From the NCBI GenBank assembly GCA_000751295.2, contig CCMO02000001.1, positions 3,996,615 to 4,060,614 on the forward strand: DNA of 64,000 bases, given 5' to 3'. Shown piece after piece: positions 51,963 to 61,184 of the stretch (position 1 is its first letter; the number at the start of each line of letters is the position of its first letter). The notes under the pieces were generated by a model. The model did not search any database, was not told the DNA's origin, and was given only the letters and a program-made list of their open reading frames with translations. Source of the DNA: a bacterium YEK0313 (lineage in GTDB: Bacteria > Pseudomonadota > Alphaproteobacteria > Rhizobiales > Phreatobacteraceae). The translations under genes were made by a program, and so were the position numbers.

Positions 51963-53102
51963 TCAGGCGGCCACCTTGAACGGCAGGCGCGTGAACTGCT
52001 GCTTGACGAGCTTGGAATAGACATAGCTCGTCAAGCCGATCCCGGTCAGGTCGTCCTTGGAGAAGTCGTAGCTCGCCATCACGCCCTTGAACGGCTGGCG
52101 CATGGCGGCCGCGATCGCCGCCTTGTCGGTCGGCCCGGCCTTCTTCAGCGCATCGGCGACGATGTGCACGGCGTCCCAGCCGGCCGCCTCGTAGTTTTTC
52201 GGCAGCGAGCCATAGGCCTTCTGATAGAGCTCGACAAAGGCCCTCTGGTGCGGTTCCGGATCCTCGCCGACCAGGAATTCCGGGAAGACGATATCGTCGG
52301 CGAATTCGCCCATGCCGCGCACATAATCGTAGGGCGAGGAGCCGATGGCGGAGATGATCGGCTGGGTGATCTTGACCTGCCGGGCGCCGCGGAACGGCAC
52401 CGGCGAGGTCGCCACCACATAGACCGCCTCGGGCTGGGCCGCGCGCACCTTGGCGGCCTGGGTCGAGACATCGGTCGCGCCCACCTCGAACTTCTCGACG
52501 GCGACGAAGTCGACGCCATAGTCGCGCGCCATGCCGCGCAGGCTGGTATAGACGAGCTGGCCGTAGCCGGAATCGTGCAGCACGCCGATCTTCTTGAAGT
52601 TCTGCGCCTTGGTATATTCGAGCATCGCCTTGGCGTTCAGCGGCTGCGGCGGCAGGACGTGGTAGAGCGACTTGTAGTTCAGCTCGATCGCCGGGCCGAG
52701 TCCGGTCAGGGCGACCTGCGCCATCTTCTCGCCGTCGGTCAGCGCGGCCATGGCGCCGGTGCTGGCGGTCAGCGAGCCACCGATCATCGCCGCGACCTTC
52801 TCGTTGAAGATCAGCGCCTCGGCCTTGCTCTTGGCGATGTCCGGCTTGGAGCCGTCGTCCTCGATCAGGATCCGCAGGGGGCCGCCGCCGATGCCGCCGG
52901 CCTCGTTGATCATCTTCTCGGCGAGCTGCATGGCCGAGCGCTCGGCCTGGCCGAGCCCCGCGCCCGGGCCGGTCAGGCACAGAACGGCGCCGACCTTGAT
53001 CGGATCGGTGCCCTGGGCCCTGGCGACGAAAGGCGCCGGCACCAGCGCCGTGGCGCCGGCGGCTGCGATGAGCCGGCGGCGTGATAGATGGAATGTGGTC
53101 AT
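51963..53102 (-). CDS. Periplasmic substrate-binding protein of the LIV-type transporter
   Basis: A 379-aa type I periplasmic binding protein. MTTFHLSRRRLIAAAGATALVPAPFVARAQG has twin arginines before a hydrophobic stretch and an A-R-A cleavage site, so Tat export is plausible. The mature part starts IKVGAVLCLTGPGAGLGQAERSAMQLAEKMINEAGG. GGGAGGA-type purines (CCGGGAGGACACC) precede the ATG at 53102. It lies 57 bp upstream of livH and 150 bp downstream of the LLM oxygenase, so its ligand is probably the monooxygenase substrate. Confidence 0.93.
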   Translation of the reverse strand: MTTFHLSRRRLIAAAGATALVPAPFVARAQGTDPIKVGAVLCLTGPGAGLGQAERSAMQLAEKMINEAGGIGGGPLRILIEDDGSKPDIAKSKAEALIFNEKVAAMIGGSLTASTGAMAALTDGEKMAQVALTGLGPAIELNYKSLYHVLPPQPLNAKAMLEYTKAQNFKKIGVLHDSGYGQLVYTSLRGMARDYGVDFVAVEKFEVGATDVSTQAAKVRAAQPEAVYVVATSPVPFRGARQVKITQPIISAIGSSPYDYVRGMGEFADDIVFPEFLVGEDPEPHQRAFVELYQKAYGSLPKNYEAAGWDAVHIVADALKKAGPTDKAAIAAAMRQPFKGVMASYDFSKDDLTGIGLTSYVYSKLVKQQFTRLPFKVAA

Positions 53103-53252
53103 GGTGTCCTCCCGGGGCGCTGCGGCATCTGCGGCCGCTTTGAACGCGAATGGTGATAGTCCGACTATGGGCTCGCCGAGCCGATTTCCTTCCTCGATTG
53201 CCGTATGGAGGCTATGCGGGGCGACGGCCGGCACCGCCCCGCCGTCCCCGGC

Positions 53253-54476
53253 TCATTCGGCGGCCGCGCGGAATTCCGGCGTTTCCAGTTCGGGCAGCAC
53301 CTCGCGCATGAACAGGTCGAGCTCTTCCAGCATCACCTCTTTTGGGCATTGCGCCCAGTGCCAGATCAGCGTGATGTATTCGCACGGGGCCTGGTCGTAG
53401 ATCCGCCGCCAGACGTCCTTGTTGTCCTGCAGCGTGCCGCCGATGAACAATTCGCTCTTCTTCATGCCCTCGACGAGCGTCGCGTCGTCGCCCTGCGGCA
53501 GCTGCGGGAAGAACGGCCCGTAGAAGTTCCTGTAGATGTCGAGGTCGTATTTGCGCAGGCGCTCGTCGAACTCGGCGCGCGTCGCGGTGACATGCGGAAA
53601 GCGTACGATGTTCTGGCGTTCGCCGAGCTGGAAATCGTAGCCTGCGCGGCGCGCGACCTCATGATAGAGCCGGACGCCGTCCGCGACCTGGGCCACGGGC
53701 GAGAAATAGGTCGGGTTGAAGCCGCGGCGCGCGCAGAACTCGACGCTCTCCTTGCTCTTGGTCGTGGCGACGAAGAGCGGCGGATGCGGCCGCTGGTAGG
53801 GTTTCGGCACGACGGCGATCTGGGCGACCCGGCCCTGGTCATCCACCTCGCCGACGACGCCCGCCTCGCGCGCCGTGCGCGCCGCCGGATAGCCTTCGAT
53901 GCCGCTGATCGGATAAGGCGCCTTGTAGGTCGGGCCATCCAGCACGACCGCGTCCTTGGTCCAGCAGGCGATGAGCTGGTCGACGCGTTCCTCGAAGACG
54001 TCTCGGTTCTTCTGGTCCGAGGCGCTGCCGTCGGAGACGGTAGCGACCGACCCGGCCCACTGGCCGAGCACGTTGGCCCAGCGCGACTGGTAGCCGCGCG
54101 CCACGCCGACCCAGTAGCGCCCCTTGGTGAGGTGGTCGAGGATGGCGGTCTCCTCGGCGACGCGGATCGGATCCTGCGTCGCCATGACATAGCCGATCGC
54201 GCCGACATTGATGGTCGAGGTCTTGGCCGCCCAATAGGCATTGAGAATGCCGGGATTGGGCCCGACCTCGTAGCCCTCGGAGTGGAAATGGTGCTCGATG
54301 GTCGAGGCGCCCCAGACGCCCATCCGCTCGGCCGCCAGCACGACGTCGGTCCATTCGTGGACGATCCACTGGTACATGTCGCGGTCGACGCCCATCGGGC
54401 GCTTCTTCACCCGGTCCTCGAAGCCGTCGCTCGGGAACATCGGATAAAGCTGGAGAATGACCTTCGGCCGCGCCAT
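53253..54476 (-). CDS. LLM-class flavin-dependent monooxygenase
   Basis: A 407-aa bacterial-luciferase-like TIM-barrel oxygenase that uses reduced FMN supplied by a partner reductase. Visible motifs are the start PKVILQLYPMFPSDGF, HEWTDVVLAAERMGVWGASTIEHHFHSEGYEVGPNPGI, where conserved His residues line the flavin pocket, RVAEETAILDHLTKGRYWVGVARGY and ATTKSKESVEFCARRG. A flavin reductase gene lies 81 bp upstream on the same strand, making a two-component system. The substrate is unknown; the binding protein and transporter suggest an imported organic compound. Confidence 0.9.
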   Translation of the reverse strand: MARPKVILQLYPMFPSDGFEDRVKKRPMGVDRDMYQWIVHEWTDVVLAAERMGVWGASTIEHHFHSEGYEVGPNPGILNAYWAAKTSTINVGAIGYVMATQDPIRVAEETAILDHLTKGRYWVGVARGYQSRWANVLGQWAGSVATVSDGSASDQKNRDVFEERVDQLIACWTKDAVVLDGPTYKAPYPISGIEGYPAARTAREAGVVGEVDDQGRVAQIAVVPKPYQRPHPPLFVATTKSKESVEFCARRGFNPTYFSPVAQVADGVRLYHEVARRAGYDFQLGERQNIVRFPHVTATRAEFDERLRKYDLDIYRNFYGPFFPQLPQGDDATLVEGMKKSELFIGGTLQDNKDVWRRIYDQAPCEYITLIWHWAQCPKEVMLEELDLFMREVLPELETPEFRAAAE

Positions 54477-54557
54477 GCGCGCCTCCCTTTCACTGACTTT
54501 TTCGACAAATCCTAGACCGCTTGCCGGATCCTGAGATCAAGGCACCGGCTATGGGTG

Positions 54558-55094
54558 TTATTGGCCCGCGCTATAGGCGGCAGGAGCGGCCAGCCGGCAC
54601 ATGGTGCCGGCGTGGAAGATCAGCGGCCGTCGGTCCGCCGCGAGGCTGAAGGCCTCGACCTGCCCGACGAAGATGACATGGTCGCCGCCCCAGTGCCGGC
54701 AGAGCGTGCGGCATTCGAAGCGGGCGGCGGCGTCCGGCAGAACCGGCAGGCCGCCGGGCCCTTCCGCGACGGCGATGCCGGCGAAGCGGTCGATGCCGGA
54801 GCGCGCGAACTGGCGCGCCAGCGCCTCCTGGTCCTCGGCCAGAACATGGACCGCGAAATGGGTGGCTTCCGCGAAGGCGGCATGGCTCGAAGAGCTGCGC
54901 GCCAGGCTCCAGAGGACCAGCGGCGGATCGAGGGACAGCGAGCTGAACGAGTTGACAGTGACCCCGCTGCGGTGGCCGCGAGCCCCGGTGGTCACGACGG
55001 TGACACCCGTGGTGAAACGGCCGAGCGCGTCACGAAAGGCGCGCGGGTCGAGGCAGGCCGCGCTCCCCTCCTCCTTCAACGCCGGATATCCCAT
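54558..55094 (-). CDS. Flavin reductase domain protein (two-component monooxygenase reductase)
   Basis: A 178-aa flavin reductase of the HpaC-like family. The core DPRAFRDALGRFTTGVTVVTTGARGHRSGVTVNSFSSLSLDPPLVLWSLARSSSSHAAF is diagnostic, and CRTLCRHWGGDHVIFVGQVEAFS ends the barrel. It reduces FMN with NADH to feed the adjacent LLM oxygenase. It is first gene of the minus-strand operon and divergent from a LysR gene 133 bp away. Confidence 0.92.
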   Translation of the reverse strand: MGYPALKEEGSAACLDPRAFRDALGRFTTGVTVVTTGARGHRSGVTVNSFSSLSLDPPLVLWSLARSSSSHAAFAEATHFAVHVLAEDQEALARQFARSGIDRFAGIAVAEGPGGLPVLPDAAARFECRTLCRHWGGDHVIFVGQVEAFSLAADRRPLIFHAGTMCRLAAPAAYSAGQ

Positions 55095-55227
55095 GGAGCC
55101 TCCCGATGGCTGCCGCCGCCCCTCCCTCGGGTCGCGGCCTCAAACGATGAGACGCAGACTGGGCGGTTCCACACCCCTTGAGAATGCGATAAGAAATGAT
55201 GCCAGTTATAGGCAGAGGGTATAGGCG

Positions 55228-56166
55228 GTGGACCTCCGGCACATCACGGCCTTCGTCGCGGCCTATGAGGAAGGCAGCATCAACCGCGCGGCCCAGCGGC
55301 TGAACCTCGCCCAGCCGAGCGTCAGCGGCATCCTCAGGGATCTCGAGGCGGAGATCGGCGGCCCGCTGTTCGAACGGCTGGCCCGCGGCTCGCGGCCGAC
55401 CATTGCCGGCGACACCTTCTACAAGCATTGCCTGCGCGTGCTGGCCGAGGTCGACGCCGCCCGCAAGGCGGTGACCAACGGCGCCGACCGCGTCGCCGGG
55501 CCTGTCCATATCGGCCTTGCCCCGACCGTCGCCAAGGGCCTGATGCCGCGCTTCATCGCCGGCTATCTCGCCGACTATCCCGACGTGCAGCTGCGTGTCG
55601 CGGAAGCCTTCTCGGGCCCGCTCGCCGAATGGACCCTCTCAGGCGAGGTCGATTTCGCCGTCGTCGCCGTGCCGCCGGTCGACCGGCGGCTGGTCATCCG
55701 GCGGCTCGCGCCCGATCCGATCTTTCTGATCTCGGCGGCCGGCGGCCTTGCGGCGACCACCACCGGGCCGCTCTCCGCCATGGCGCCCCTGAAGCTGGTC
55801 ATGCCCTCGCCGCGCAACGGCCTGCGCATCATGCTCGACCGCTACATCCACGCGGTCGGCCTGCCGATCGACCGGCTGATCGAGGTCGACAGCCTCCACG
55901 GCACGCTGGAGGTGGTCAAGCGCAGCGACTGGGTCACGCTCCTCTCGATCACCTCGATCCTGCGCGAGCTCGACCGCGGCGAGCTCGCGGCGCGGCGCAC
56001 GGACCCGCCGGTCGACCTGGAATTCTACCTGATCCACCCGGCGCGGCGCGCGCTCTCGGCCGCCGCCGCGCTGTTCGTCGAGCGGCTGGAACAGGCCTTC
56101 TGCGTGTCCCAGGCCGAATGGGCTCATCTCGTCGCCGGCGAAACCGTCGGCGCGACGATCCGCTAG
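55228..56166 (+). CDS. LysR-family transcriptional regulator
   Basis: A 312-aa LysR regulator with a GTG start. The winged HTH is MDLRHITAFVAAYEEGSINRAAQRLNLAQPSVSGILRDLEAEIGGPLFERLARG, with the standard QPSVS recognition helix, and the effector-binding domain follows from residue 90. It is divergent from the flavin reductase, LLM and transporter operon, and is the likely activator of that operon. The 133-bp intergenic region should hold both promoters. Confidence 0.92.
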   Translation: MDLRHITAFVAAYEEGSINRAAQRLNLAQPSVSGILRDLEAEIGGPLFERLARGSRPTIAGDTFYKHCLRVLAEVDAARKAVTNGADRVAGPVHIGLAPTVAKGLMPRFIAGYLADYPDVQLRVAEAFSGPLAEWTLSGEVDFAVVAVPPVDRRLVIRRLAPDPIFLISAAGGLAATTTGPLSAMAPLKLVMPSPRNGLRIMLDRYIHAVGLPIDRLIEVDSLHGTLEVVKRSDWVTLLSITSILRELDRGELAARRTDPPVDLEFYLIHPARRALSAAAALFVERLEQAFCVSQAEWAHLVAGETVGATIR

Positions 56167-56185
56167 GGCGGGACGATCGGGATCG

Positions 56186-58564
56186 CTAGGCCGCCGCGAC
56201 GGCTGCTTCGGCCACGGCCAGCATGACCGTGATCGGATTCAGCCGCGCCGCTTCCGCGGCCGCATAGGCCGCGAGCACCGCCGGATCCTCGGCGGTCGAA
56301 TGGCCGATGATGACGGCATCGCTGGCAAAGGCGGCGACGCGCTCGAAGCCCGGCCCGTCCGCGGCAAGCTGGCCGACCAGGATGAGCACGACGTCATAGG
56401 TGCGGGTCAGCGCGCCGACCGCGAACGACAGGCGCTCGTCGTCGGTGACCGCCGGGCTGCCCGGCAGGCGCTGCCCGAGCGGCACCAGATGCGCGCGCGA
56501 GGCCGGATCGCGGTGGATGATCTCTGCGAAGGAGGTGCGCTCGCCCAGGAGATCGGCGAGGCCGGGTGCGCCGTGGCCGGCCAGCGCCGACAGCGCCGCA
56601 TTGCCCTCGTCGAGGTCGATCATGACGACGCGCCGGCCGCTGTTCGCGAACTGGCGGGCGAGTGCCAGCGTCACGCCGGTGGCGGCAAGGCCCGGCGCGG
56701 TGGCCATCACCAGGCTGCGACGCACCGGCTGGCCGGTGGCGTCGAGCCGAGCCGCAAGGCCGCTGATGCTCTGCACCGGTTCGCCGTCCGTGGTCTGGAC
56801 CTCGGCTTCCGCCTCGGCTTCGGTGCCGGTGCCGGCGAGATCTTCGGCGAGGTCGTGCTCGAAAGCGCTGCTGTCGCTGTCGATGCCGCCAGCGGGGTCA
56901 CCGGCCTGCGGACGCGCGCCGTCGGATGGCGCGGCGGCTTCGGCCGAGGCCGCAGGCATCGCCGCCGCCATGATCGGCGCGGCCGTGATGTGGCCGGGAT
57001 CGGCCGCGCGCCGGCTCGCCTGAGCCGGGGCAGCCGGGGGCGCCTCGATCCCGCGGTCGGCATAGGGCGGCGTCTCGGGCTCGGCCAGATCCTGCTCCGG
57101 ATCCTCGGCGCCGGCGGTCCGCTGCCCCTCGCCGTTCAGCAGCGCGCCGGTCGCCACGCAGCCGAGCGCCAGCAGCATCGTGCCGAGCGTTGCGATCAGC
57201 ATGGTCGGCAGCTTCTTCGGATAGGCCGGAACGCTCGAAATCGCCGCGCGGGAGATGATGCGGGCATCGGGCGGCGCGGCATTGACGCTGTCACGCGTGG
57301 TCGCGTCGCGATAGCGCGCCAGCAGCGCCTCGAGCTGGTCGCGCTGCGATTTCGCCTCGCGCTCCAGCACCCTGAGCTGCACCTCCTGCTCGCTCGCCTG
57401 GCTCGCCTGGCGCTTGACCTGGTCGAGGGTCTGGCTCAGCGCCTCGACCCGGGCGCCGGCAAGGCGCGCGTCGTTTTCGAGAACCCGCACGAGCTTTTCC
57501 GCCTCGGTCCGGATCTGGCCGTCGAGGCCGGCCAGCTGCGCGCGCAGCTCGGCCATCCGCGGATGGCGCGGCCCGAGCGTCGAGGACTGCTCGGCGAGGG
57601 CCACCTGGACCGAGGCGCGCTGCTCGTTCAGCCGCCGCATGATCTCGGAATTGACGACATCACCCGATTCGATCGGCCTGCCGGCGCGCAGGAAGTCGCG
57701 CAGCAGGCGGGCGCGCGTCTGGGCATCGGTCTGCTGCGCCTTGGCGGTCGCGATCTGGCTGTTCACCTCGGCGAGCTGCTGGGCGGTGAGGCTGGTATTG
57801 TTGGCACCGACGAACAGATTGGCGCGGGCACGGAAGCTCTCGACCCGGGCCTCGGCCTCCTCCACCTTGCCGCGCAGGCCGTCGATCTCGGTCGCCAGCC
57901 ACTGCGAGGCCGAACGGGCCTGCGCGCGCTTGTTCGCCCGCTGGGCATCGAGGAAACGCTCGGCCACCGCGTTGGCGGCATCGGTCGCCAGCTGCGGATC
58001 GTGCGATTCGAACTGCACCGCGATGATCCGCGACTTGTCGACCTGATAGGCGGTCAGCTTTTCGAAATAGCTGCGCATCACCCGCTCGTCGGTGGTCATG
58101 CGCAGCGGATTCTCGACGAGCCCGAGCAGGATCAGCACCTGCTTCACCGGGTTGATGCCGCGCAGGACCGGATCGAATTCCGGACGCTTGGCGAGATCGA
58201 GCTCGCCCGCCACGGCGCGCTCGATGTCGCGCGACATGACGACCTGCACCTGGCTCTGCACCGCCTCCTGATCGATGGTGGCACGGTCTGCGCTGCCGCG
58301 ATCGCCCTCCGAGCGCGTATAGGCGTTGTCGCCGCTCTCGACCAGGATGCGGGCTTCGGAGCGGTAGGTCGGTGTCGTCAGGTTGACCACGACGAGGCTG
58401 CCGGCCAGCGCCAGGGCCGAGGGCACGACGACCCACAGCCGGCGCGCCCAGATCGCCCGGCCGAGCGCGGCGAGATCGAGCTCGCCGCGCGGCGCAGCCC
58501 CCTCCTCCGCCGGCCGCTTGTGGCCACCAAACCCACGCATCAAAGGCACCTTGAACTGCTGCAA
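56186..58564 (-). CDS. Wzc/GumC-like polysaccharide co-polymerase with degenerate kinase domain
   Basis: A 792-aa inner-membrane protein. A Wzz-type domain has a first helix near 42-61, a periplasmic coiled-coil region and a second helix in KKLPTMLIATLGTMLLALGCVATGALL. A long Ala/Pro/Glu-rich linker leads to a C-terminal ParA/BY-kinase-like fold, with RRVVMIDLDEGNAALS as Walker A' and VLILVGQL near Walker B. The Walker A position reads ATAPGLAATGVT, lacking the invariant GK-S/T, and the C-terminus has no Tyr cluster, so the kinase is probably inactive. It controls polysaccharide length and export with the Wza-like lipoprotein, which is divergent 141 bp away. Confidence 0.9.
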   Translation of the reverse strand: MQQFKVPLMRGFGGHKRPAEEGAAPRGELDLAALGRAIWARRLWVVVPSALALAGSLVVVNLTTPTYRSEARILVESGDNAYTRSEGDRGSADRATIDQEAVQSQVQVVMSRDIERAVAGELDLAKRPEFDPVLRGINPVKQVLILLGLVENPLRMTTDERVMRSYFEKLTAYQVDKSRIIAVQFESHDPQLATDAANAVAERFLDAQRANKRAQARSASQWLATEIDGLRGKVEEAEARVESFRARANLFVGANNTSLTAQQLAEVNSQIATAKAQQTDAQTRARLLRDFLRAGRPIESGDVVNSEIMRRLNEQRASVQVALAEQSSTLGPRHPRMAELRAQLAGLDGQIRTEAEKLVRVLENDARLAGARVEALSQTLDQVKRQASQASEQEVQLRVLEREAKSQRDQLEALLARYRDATTRDSVNAAPPDARIISRAAISSVPAYPKKLPTMLIATLGTMLLALGCVATGALLNGEGQRTAGAEDPEQDLAEPETPPYADRGIEAPPAAPAQASRRAADPGHITAAPIMAAAMPAASAEAAAPSDGARPQAGDPAGGIDSDSSAFEHDLAEDLAGTGTEAEAEAEVQTTDGEPVQSISGLAARLDATGQPVRRSLVMATAPGLAATGVTLALARQFANSGRRVVMIDLDEGNAALSALAGHGAPGLADLLGERTSFAEIIHRDPASRAHLVPLGQRLPGSPAVTDDERLSFAVGALTRTYDVVLILVGQLAADGPGFERVAAFASDAVIIGHSTAEDPAVLAAYAAAEAARLNPITVMLAVAEAAVAAA

Positions 58565-58705
58565 TTCAGCTTAGCATAAGAAATCATTAGGGTTGCCATC
58601 GTGTTAACGGCACTGGCGGCGGCGGGACCCGCGTTGGGCTTTTCTTAACCACGTCGACGCATGATCCCCGCCATGAAAGACCGACAGGATCAGAGGTCGC
58701 GCGTG

Positions 58706-59332
58706 ATGCGCCAGTTCATCGTGCTCACGACGACGGCCGTCGTTGCGCTGATGCTGGGCGGCTGCGCGCCCGGCGCCGGGCCCGGCACTCTGGTCGACAC
58801 CACCCGCGGCGTGGTCGGCCCGCTCAATGGCGAGGCCGGCACGGTGGTGCCGCACGAGGCGATCGCGCCGCAGGGCCCCTATCTCCTCGACACCGGCGAC
58901 CGGCTGCGCGTCGTCGTCTACGGCCAGGACGGGCTGACCAATGCCTATGCCGTCGACGCGACCGGCAACATCACCATGCCGCTGATCGGCTCGCTGCGCG
59001 CCGCCGGCCGCTCGACCCAGACGCTCGGCACCGAAATCGCCGCGAAGCTGCGCGGCGGCTATATCCGCGATCCCAGCGTCTCGGTCGAGGTGGAGACCTA
59101 CCGGCCCTTCTTCATCATGGGCGAGGTCGCCGCAGGCGGCCAGTTCCCCTATGTCAGCGGCATGACCGTGCAGAATGCCGTGGCGATCGCCGGCGGCTTC
59201 ACCCCGCGCGCCAATCGCTGGAACATCGAGGTCACGCGCAAGGTCAACGGCCAGCTCTACCGCGCCGACGTGCCGCCGACGCACCCGCTGATGCCCGGCG
59301 ACACCGTCGTCATCCGCGAACGCTGGTTCTGA
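58706..59332 (+). CDS. Wza-like polysaccharide export lipoprotein
   Basis: A 208-aa outer-membrane export protein. The signal sequence MRQFIVLTTTAVVALMLGGC ends in a lipobox (LGGC), followed by the Poly_export domain DRLRVVVYGQDGLTNAYAVDATGNITMPLIGSLRAAGRSTQ and a SLBB-type repeat FFIMGEVAAGGQFPYVSGMTVQNAVAIAGGF. Starts at 58661 or 58673 are also in frame; AGAGG 9 bp before 58706 favours this one. It is shorter than E. coli Wza, as usual in alphaproteobacteria. The glycosyltransferase start overlaps its stop by 1 bp. Confidence 0.9.
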   Translation: MRQFIVLTTTAVVALMLGGCAPGAGPGTLVDTTRGVVGPLNGEAGTVVPHEAIAPQGPYLLDTGDRLRVVVYGQDGLTNAYAVDATGNITMPLIGSLRAAGRSTQTLGTEIAAKLRGGYIRDPSVSVEVETYRPFFIMGEVAAGGQFPYVSGMTVQNAVAIAGGFTPRANRWNIEVTRKVNGQLYRADVPPTHPLMPGDTVVIRERWF

Positions 59333-60456
59333 TGAACCTCGCCGTCCTGCATGTGATGCGCTCGCCGGTCGGCGGGCTGTTCCGTCACGTCGTCGATCTT
59401 GCGCGCGAGCAGACCGCGCGGGGACATCGCGTCGGCCTCGTCGCCGACGCCTCGACCGGCGGCGCGCGGGCCGACGCGCTGCTGTCCTCGCTGGCCGGGG
59501 AGCTCGCGCTCGGCGTCACGCGTATCGCCATGAGCCGCGAGCTCGGTCCCTCCGACTGGTCGGCGGGGCGGCATGTGGCGCAGAAGCTCGCCGCCCTCGA
59601 TGTCGACGTCGTCCACGGCCACGGCTCCAAGGGCGGCGCCTACGCCCGGCTCGTCGGCGGCCGGGCGCTGAAGGTCTACACGCCGCATGGCGGCAGCCTG
59701 CACTATCGCCGCTCGACCCCGGTCGGCTTCCTCTATCTCGGCCTGGAGAGGCTGCTGGCGGCGCGGACCGACCTCTTCCTGTTCGAGAGCGCCTATGGCC
59801 GCGACGCTTTCCGCGCCAAGGTCTGCGAGCCGCGCGGCCTCGTCCGGGTCGTTCACAACGGTGTCGGCCCGGACGAATTCGAGCCGGTGGCGCACGGCGA
59901 AGCTGGCAGCGCCATCACCGACCTCCTGTTCATCGGGGAGTTGCGCCGGCTGAAAGGCGTCGACGTGCTGATCGAGGCGCTGGCCGCACTGGCCGAGCGC
60001 GGCCGCCGGCTGACAGCGACCATCGTCGGCGCCGGCCCGGACAGCCAGGCCTTCCAGGACCTCGCCGCGAAGCGCGGCCTCGTCGGCTCGATCGTCTGGC
60101 CCGGCCCGTTGCCGGCACGCGCGGCTTTCGCCCGCGGCCGGCTGATGATCGTGCCCTCGCGTGCCGAATCGCTGCCCTATGTGGTGCTGGAAGCCGCCGC
60201 CGCCGGCCTGCCGCAGATCGCGACCGCGGTCGGCGGCCTTGCCGAGATCTTCGGGCCGGATGCCGGCCTTCTCGTCGCCCCGGGCGACCCGGCAGCGCTC
60301 GCCGCGGCCATTGCGGCGCGCCTCGACGACCCGGCCGAGGCCAACGCGCAGGCGGTCAGGCTGCGCGAGCGTGTGCGCAGCGCCTTCTCGGTGACGGCCA
60401 TGACCGATGGCGTTCTTGCCGCCTACCGCGACGCGCTGGCGCAGCGCCCGCGCTGA
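59332..60456 (+). CDS. Glycosyltransferase family 4 protein of the exopolysaccharide cluster
   Basis: A 374-aa GT-B enzyme. The acceptor domain is MNLAVLHVMRSPVGGLFRHVVDLAREQTARGHRVGLVADAS; the donor domain has LLFIGELRRLKGVDVLIEAL and PSRAESLPYVVLEAAAAGLPQIATAVGGLAEI, the E-x7-E motif. It probably adds a sugar to the lipid-linked repeat unit in the cytoplasm. Translation is coupled to the Wza-like gene (TGATG overlap). A DUF1127 gene faces it from downstream. Confidence 0.9.
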   Translation: MNLAVLHVMRSPVGGLFRHVVDLAREQTARGHRVGLVADASTGGARADALLSSLAGELALGVTRIAMSRELGPSDWSAGRHVAQKLAALDVDVVHGHGSKGGAYARLVGGRALKVYTPHGGSLHYRRSTPVGFLYLGLERLLAARTDLFLFESAYGRDAFRAKVCEPRGLVRVVHNGVGPDEFEPVAHGEAGSAITDLLFIGELRRLKGVDVLIEALAALAERGRRLTATIVGAGPDSQAFQDLAAKRGLVGSIVWPGPLPARAAFARGRLMIVPSRAESLPYVVLEAAAAGLPQIATAVGGLAEIFGPDAGLLVAPGDPAALAAAIAARLDDPAEANAQAVRLRERVRSAFSVTAMTDGVLAAYRDALAQRPR

Positions 60457-60477
60457 TTTCGTTTTTCCACCCGCCCC

Positions 60478-60520
60478 AAAAAGCATCGCCCCGCGCCGGG
60501 CGGACCGGCGCAGGGCGATG
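60478..60520 (-). terminator. Rho-independent terminator of the DUF1127 gene
   Basis: A 16-bp stem (60484-60499 with 60505-60520, one mismatch) with a 5-nt loop lies downstream of the minus-strand DUF1127 gene and is followed on that strand by a TTTTT run (complement of 60478-60482). The stem core is CGCCC-GCGCCGG. It is also at the end of the convergent glycosyltransferase gene. Confidence 0.7.
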
Positions 60521-60557
60521 AGCGGACAGCGTCGGTGCGGGTCGCCCCGCCTCGCGC

Positions 60558-60776
60558 TCAGCGGCCGTAGCGGGCCACACGCGCGATGTCGTCGCGGCTG
60601 ATGCCGATGTCACGCAGCGCATGGTCGCTCAGGGTGCGCAGCTCGGCGGCGGTGCGGTGCGCGGCATAGGCCTCGGCGAACGCCTCGAACAGCTTGACGG
60701 CCTGAGCCTGAACGCGGGCCAGGAGGCCTTCGCCGGCATTGTGCACTGCATCAGAGTGAAGGGTCGAGAGGGACAT
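60558..60776 (-). CDS. DUF1127 domain protein
   Basis: A 72-aa protein with a C-terminal DUF1127 motif, AELRTLSDHALRDIGISRDDIARVARYGR, the arginine-rich helix found in many alphaproteobacterial small proteins. The N-terminal part is helical and unconserved. Members of the family in Agrobacterium and Rhodobacter influence RNA turnover and phosphate or carbon metabolism, but roles differ between proteins. It has its own terminator (60478-60520) and lies between convergent exopolysaccharide genes. An ATTCTCC on the plus strand just right of the start gives GGAGAAT upstream on the coding strand. Confidence 0.88.
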   Translation of the reverse strand: MSLSTLHSDAVHNAGEGLLARVQAQAVKLFEAFAEAYAAHRTAAELRTLSDHALRDIGISRDDIARVARYGR

Positions 60777-61184
60777 GTCATTCTCCAGGATCGGGTTTGT
60801 TTTTTGAAAAGGACGCCGACGGACCGAACCGCCTCGTTCGCCCCGTTAGTATCCTGCGATTGTGAAGATGTTCGGACGCGACCGATCAAAGTTTTTGAAG
60901 GGGGCGATCAATTATTACAAGAACGGTTTCTATTGTTTCAGTTCGTGATCGCGACGACTTATCGCGGTCCCGAATTGAGGCTTTTTCTCGATGGCGGTGC
61001 GGATTGTCGGAGATCTATTAATTCGCGATTAACAATAGGTTTATGACGCAACGCAGCATATCCGATTCCCCGAGGTGGGCGCCCGCCCGCTCAAATCAAA
61101 AGCAACACTTGCCATCCTACGCTGCAGCGTCACGAGGGGATCGGCGATGTCCGCCGATGCTCGCGCAAGGCAAGAGATGCCATC
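60777..61184. other. 408-bp AT-rich intergenic region
   Basis: No gene is visible. The part at 60895-61045 is much AT-richer than the neighbours and contains TTAAT-TCGCG-ATTAA at 61018-61032, an inverted repeat. It should hold divergent promoters for the DUF1127 gene (leftward) and the sugar-transferase gene (rightward). Confidence 0.4.
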
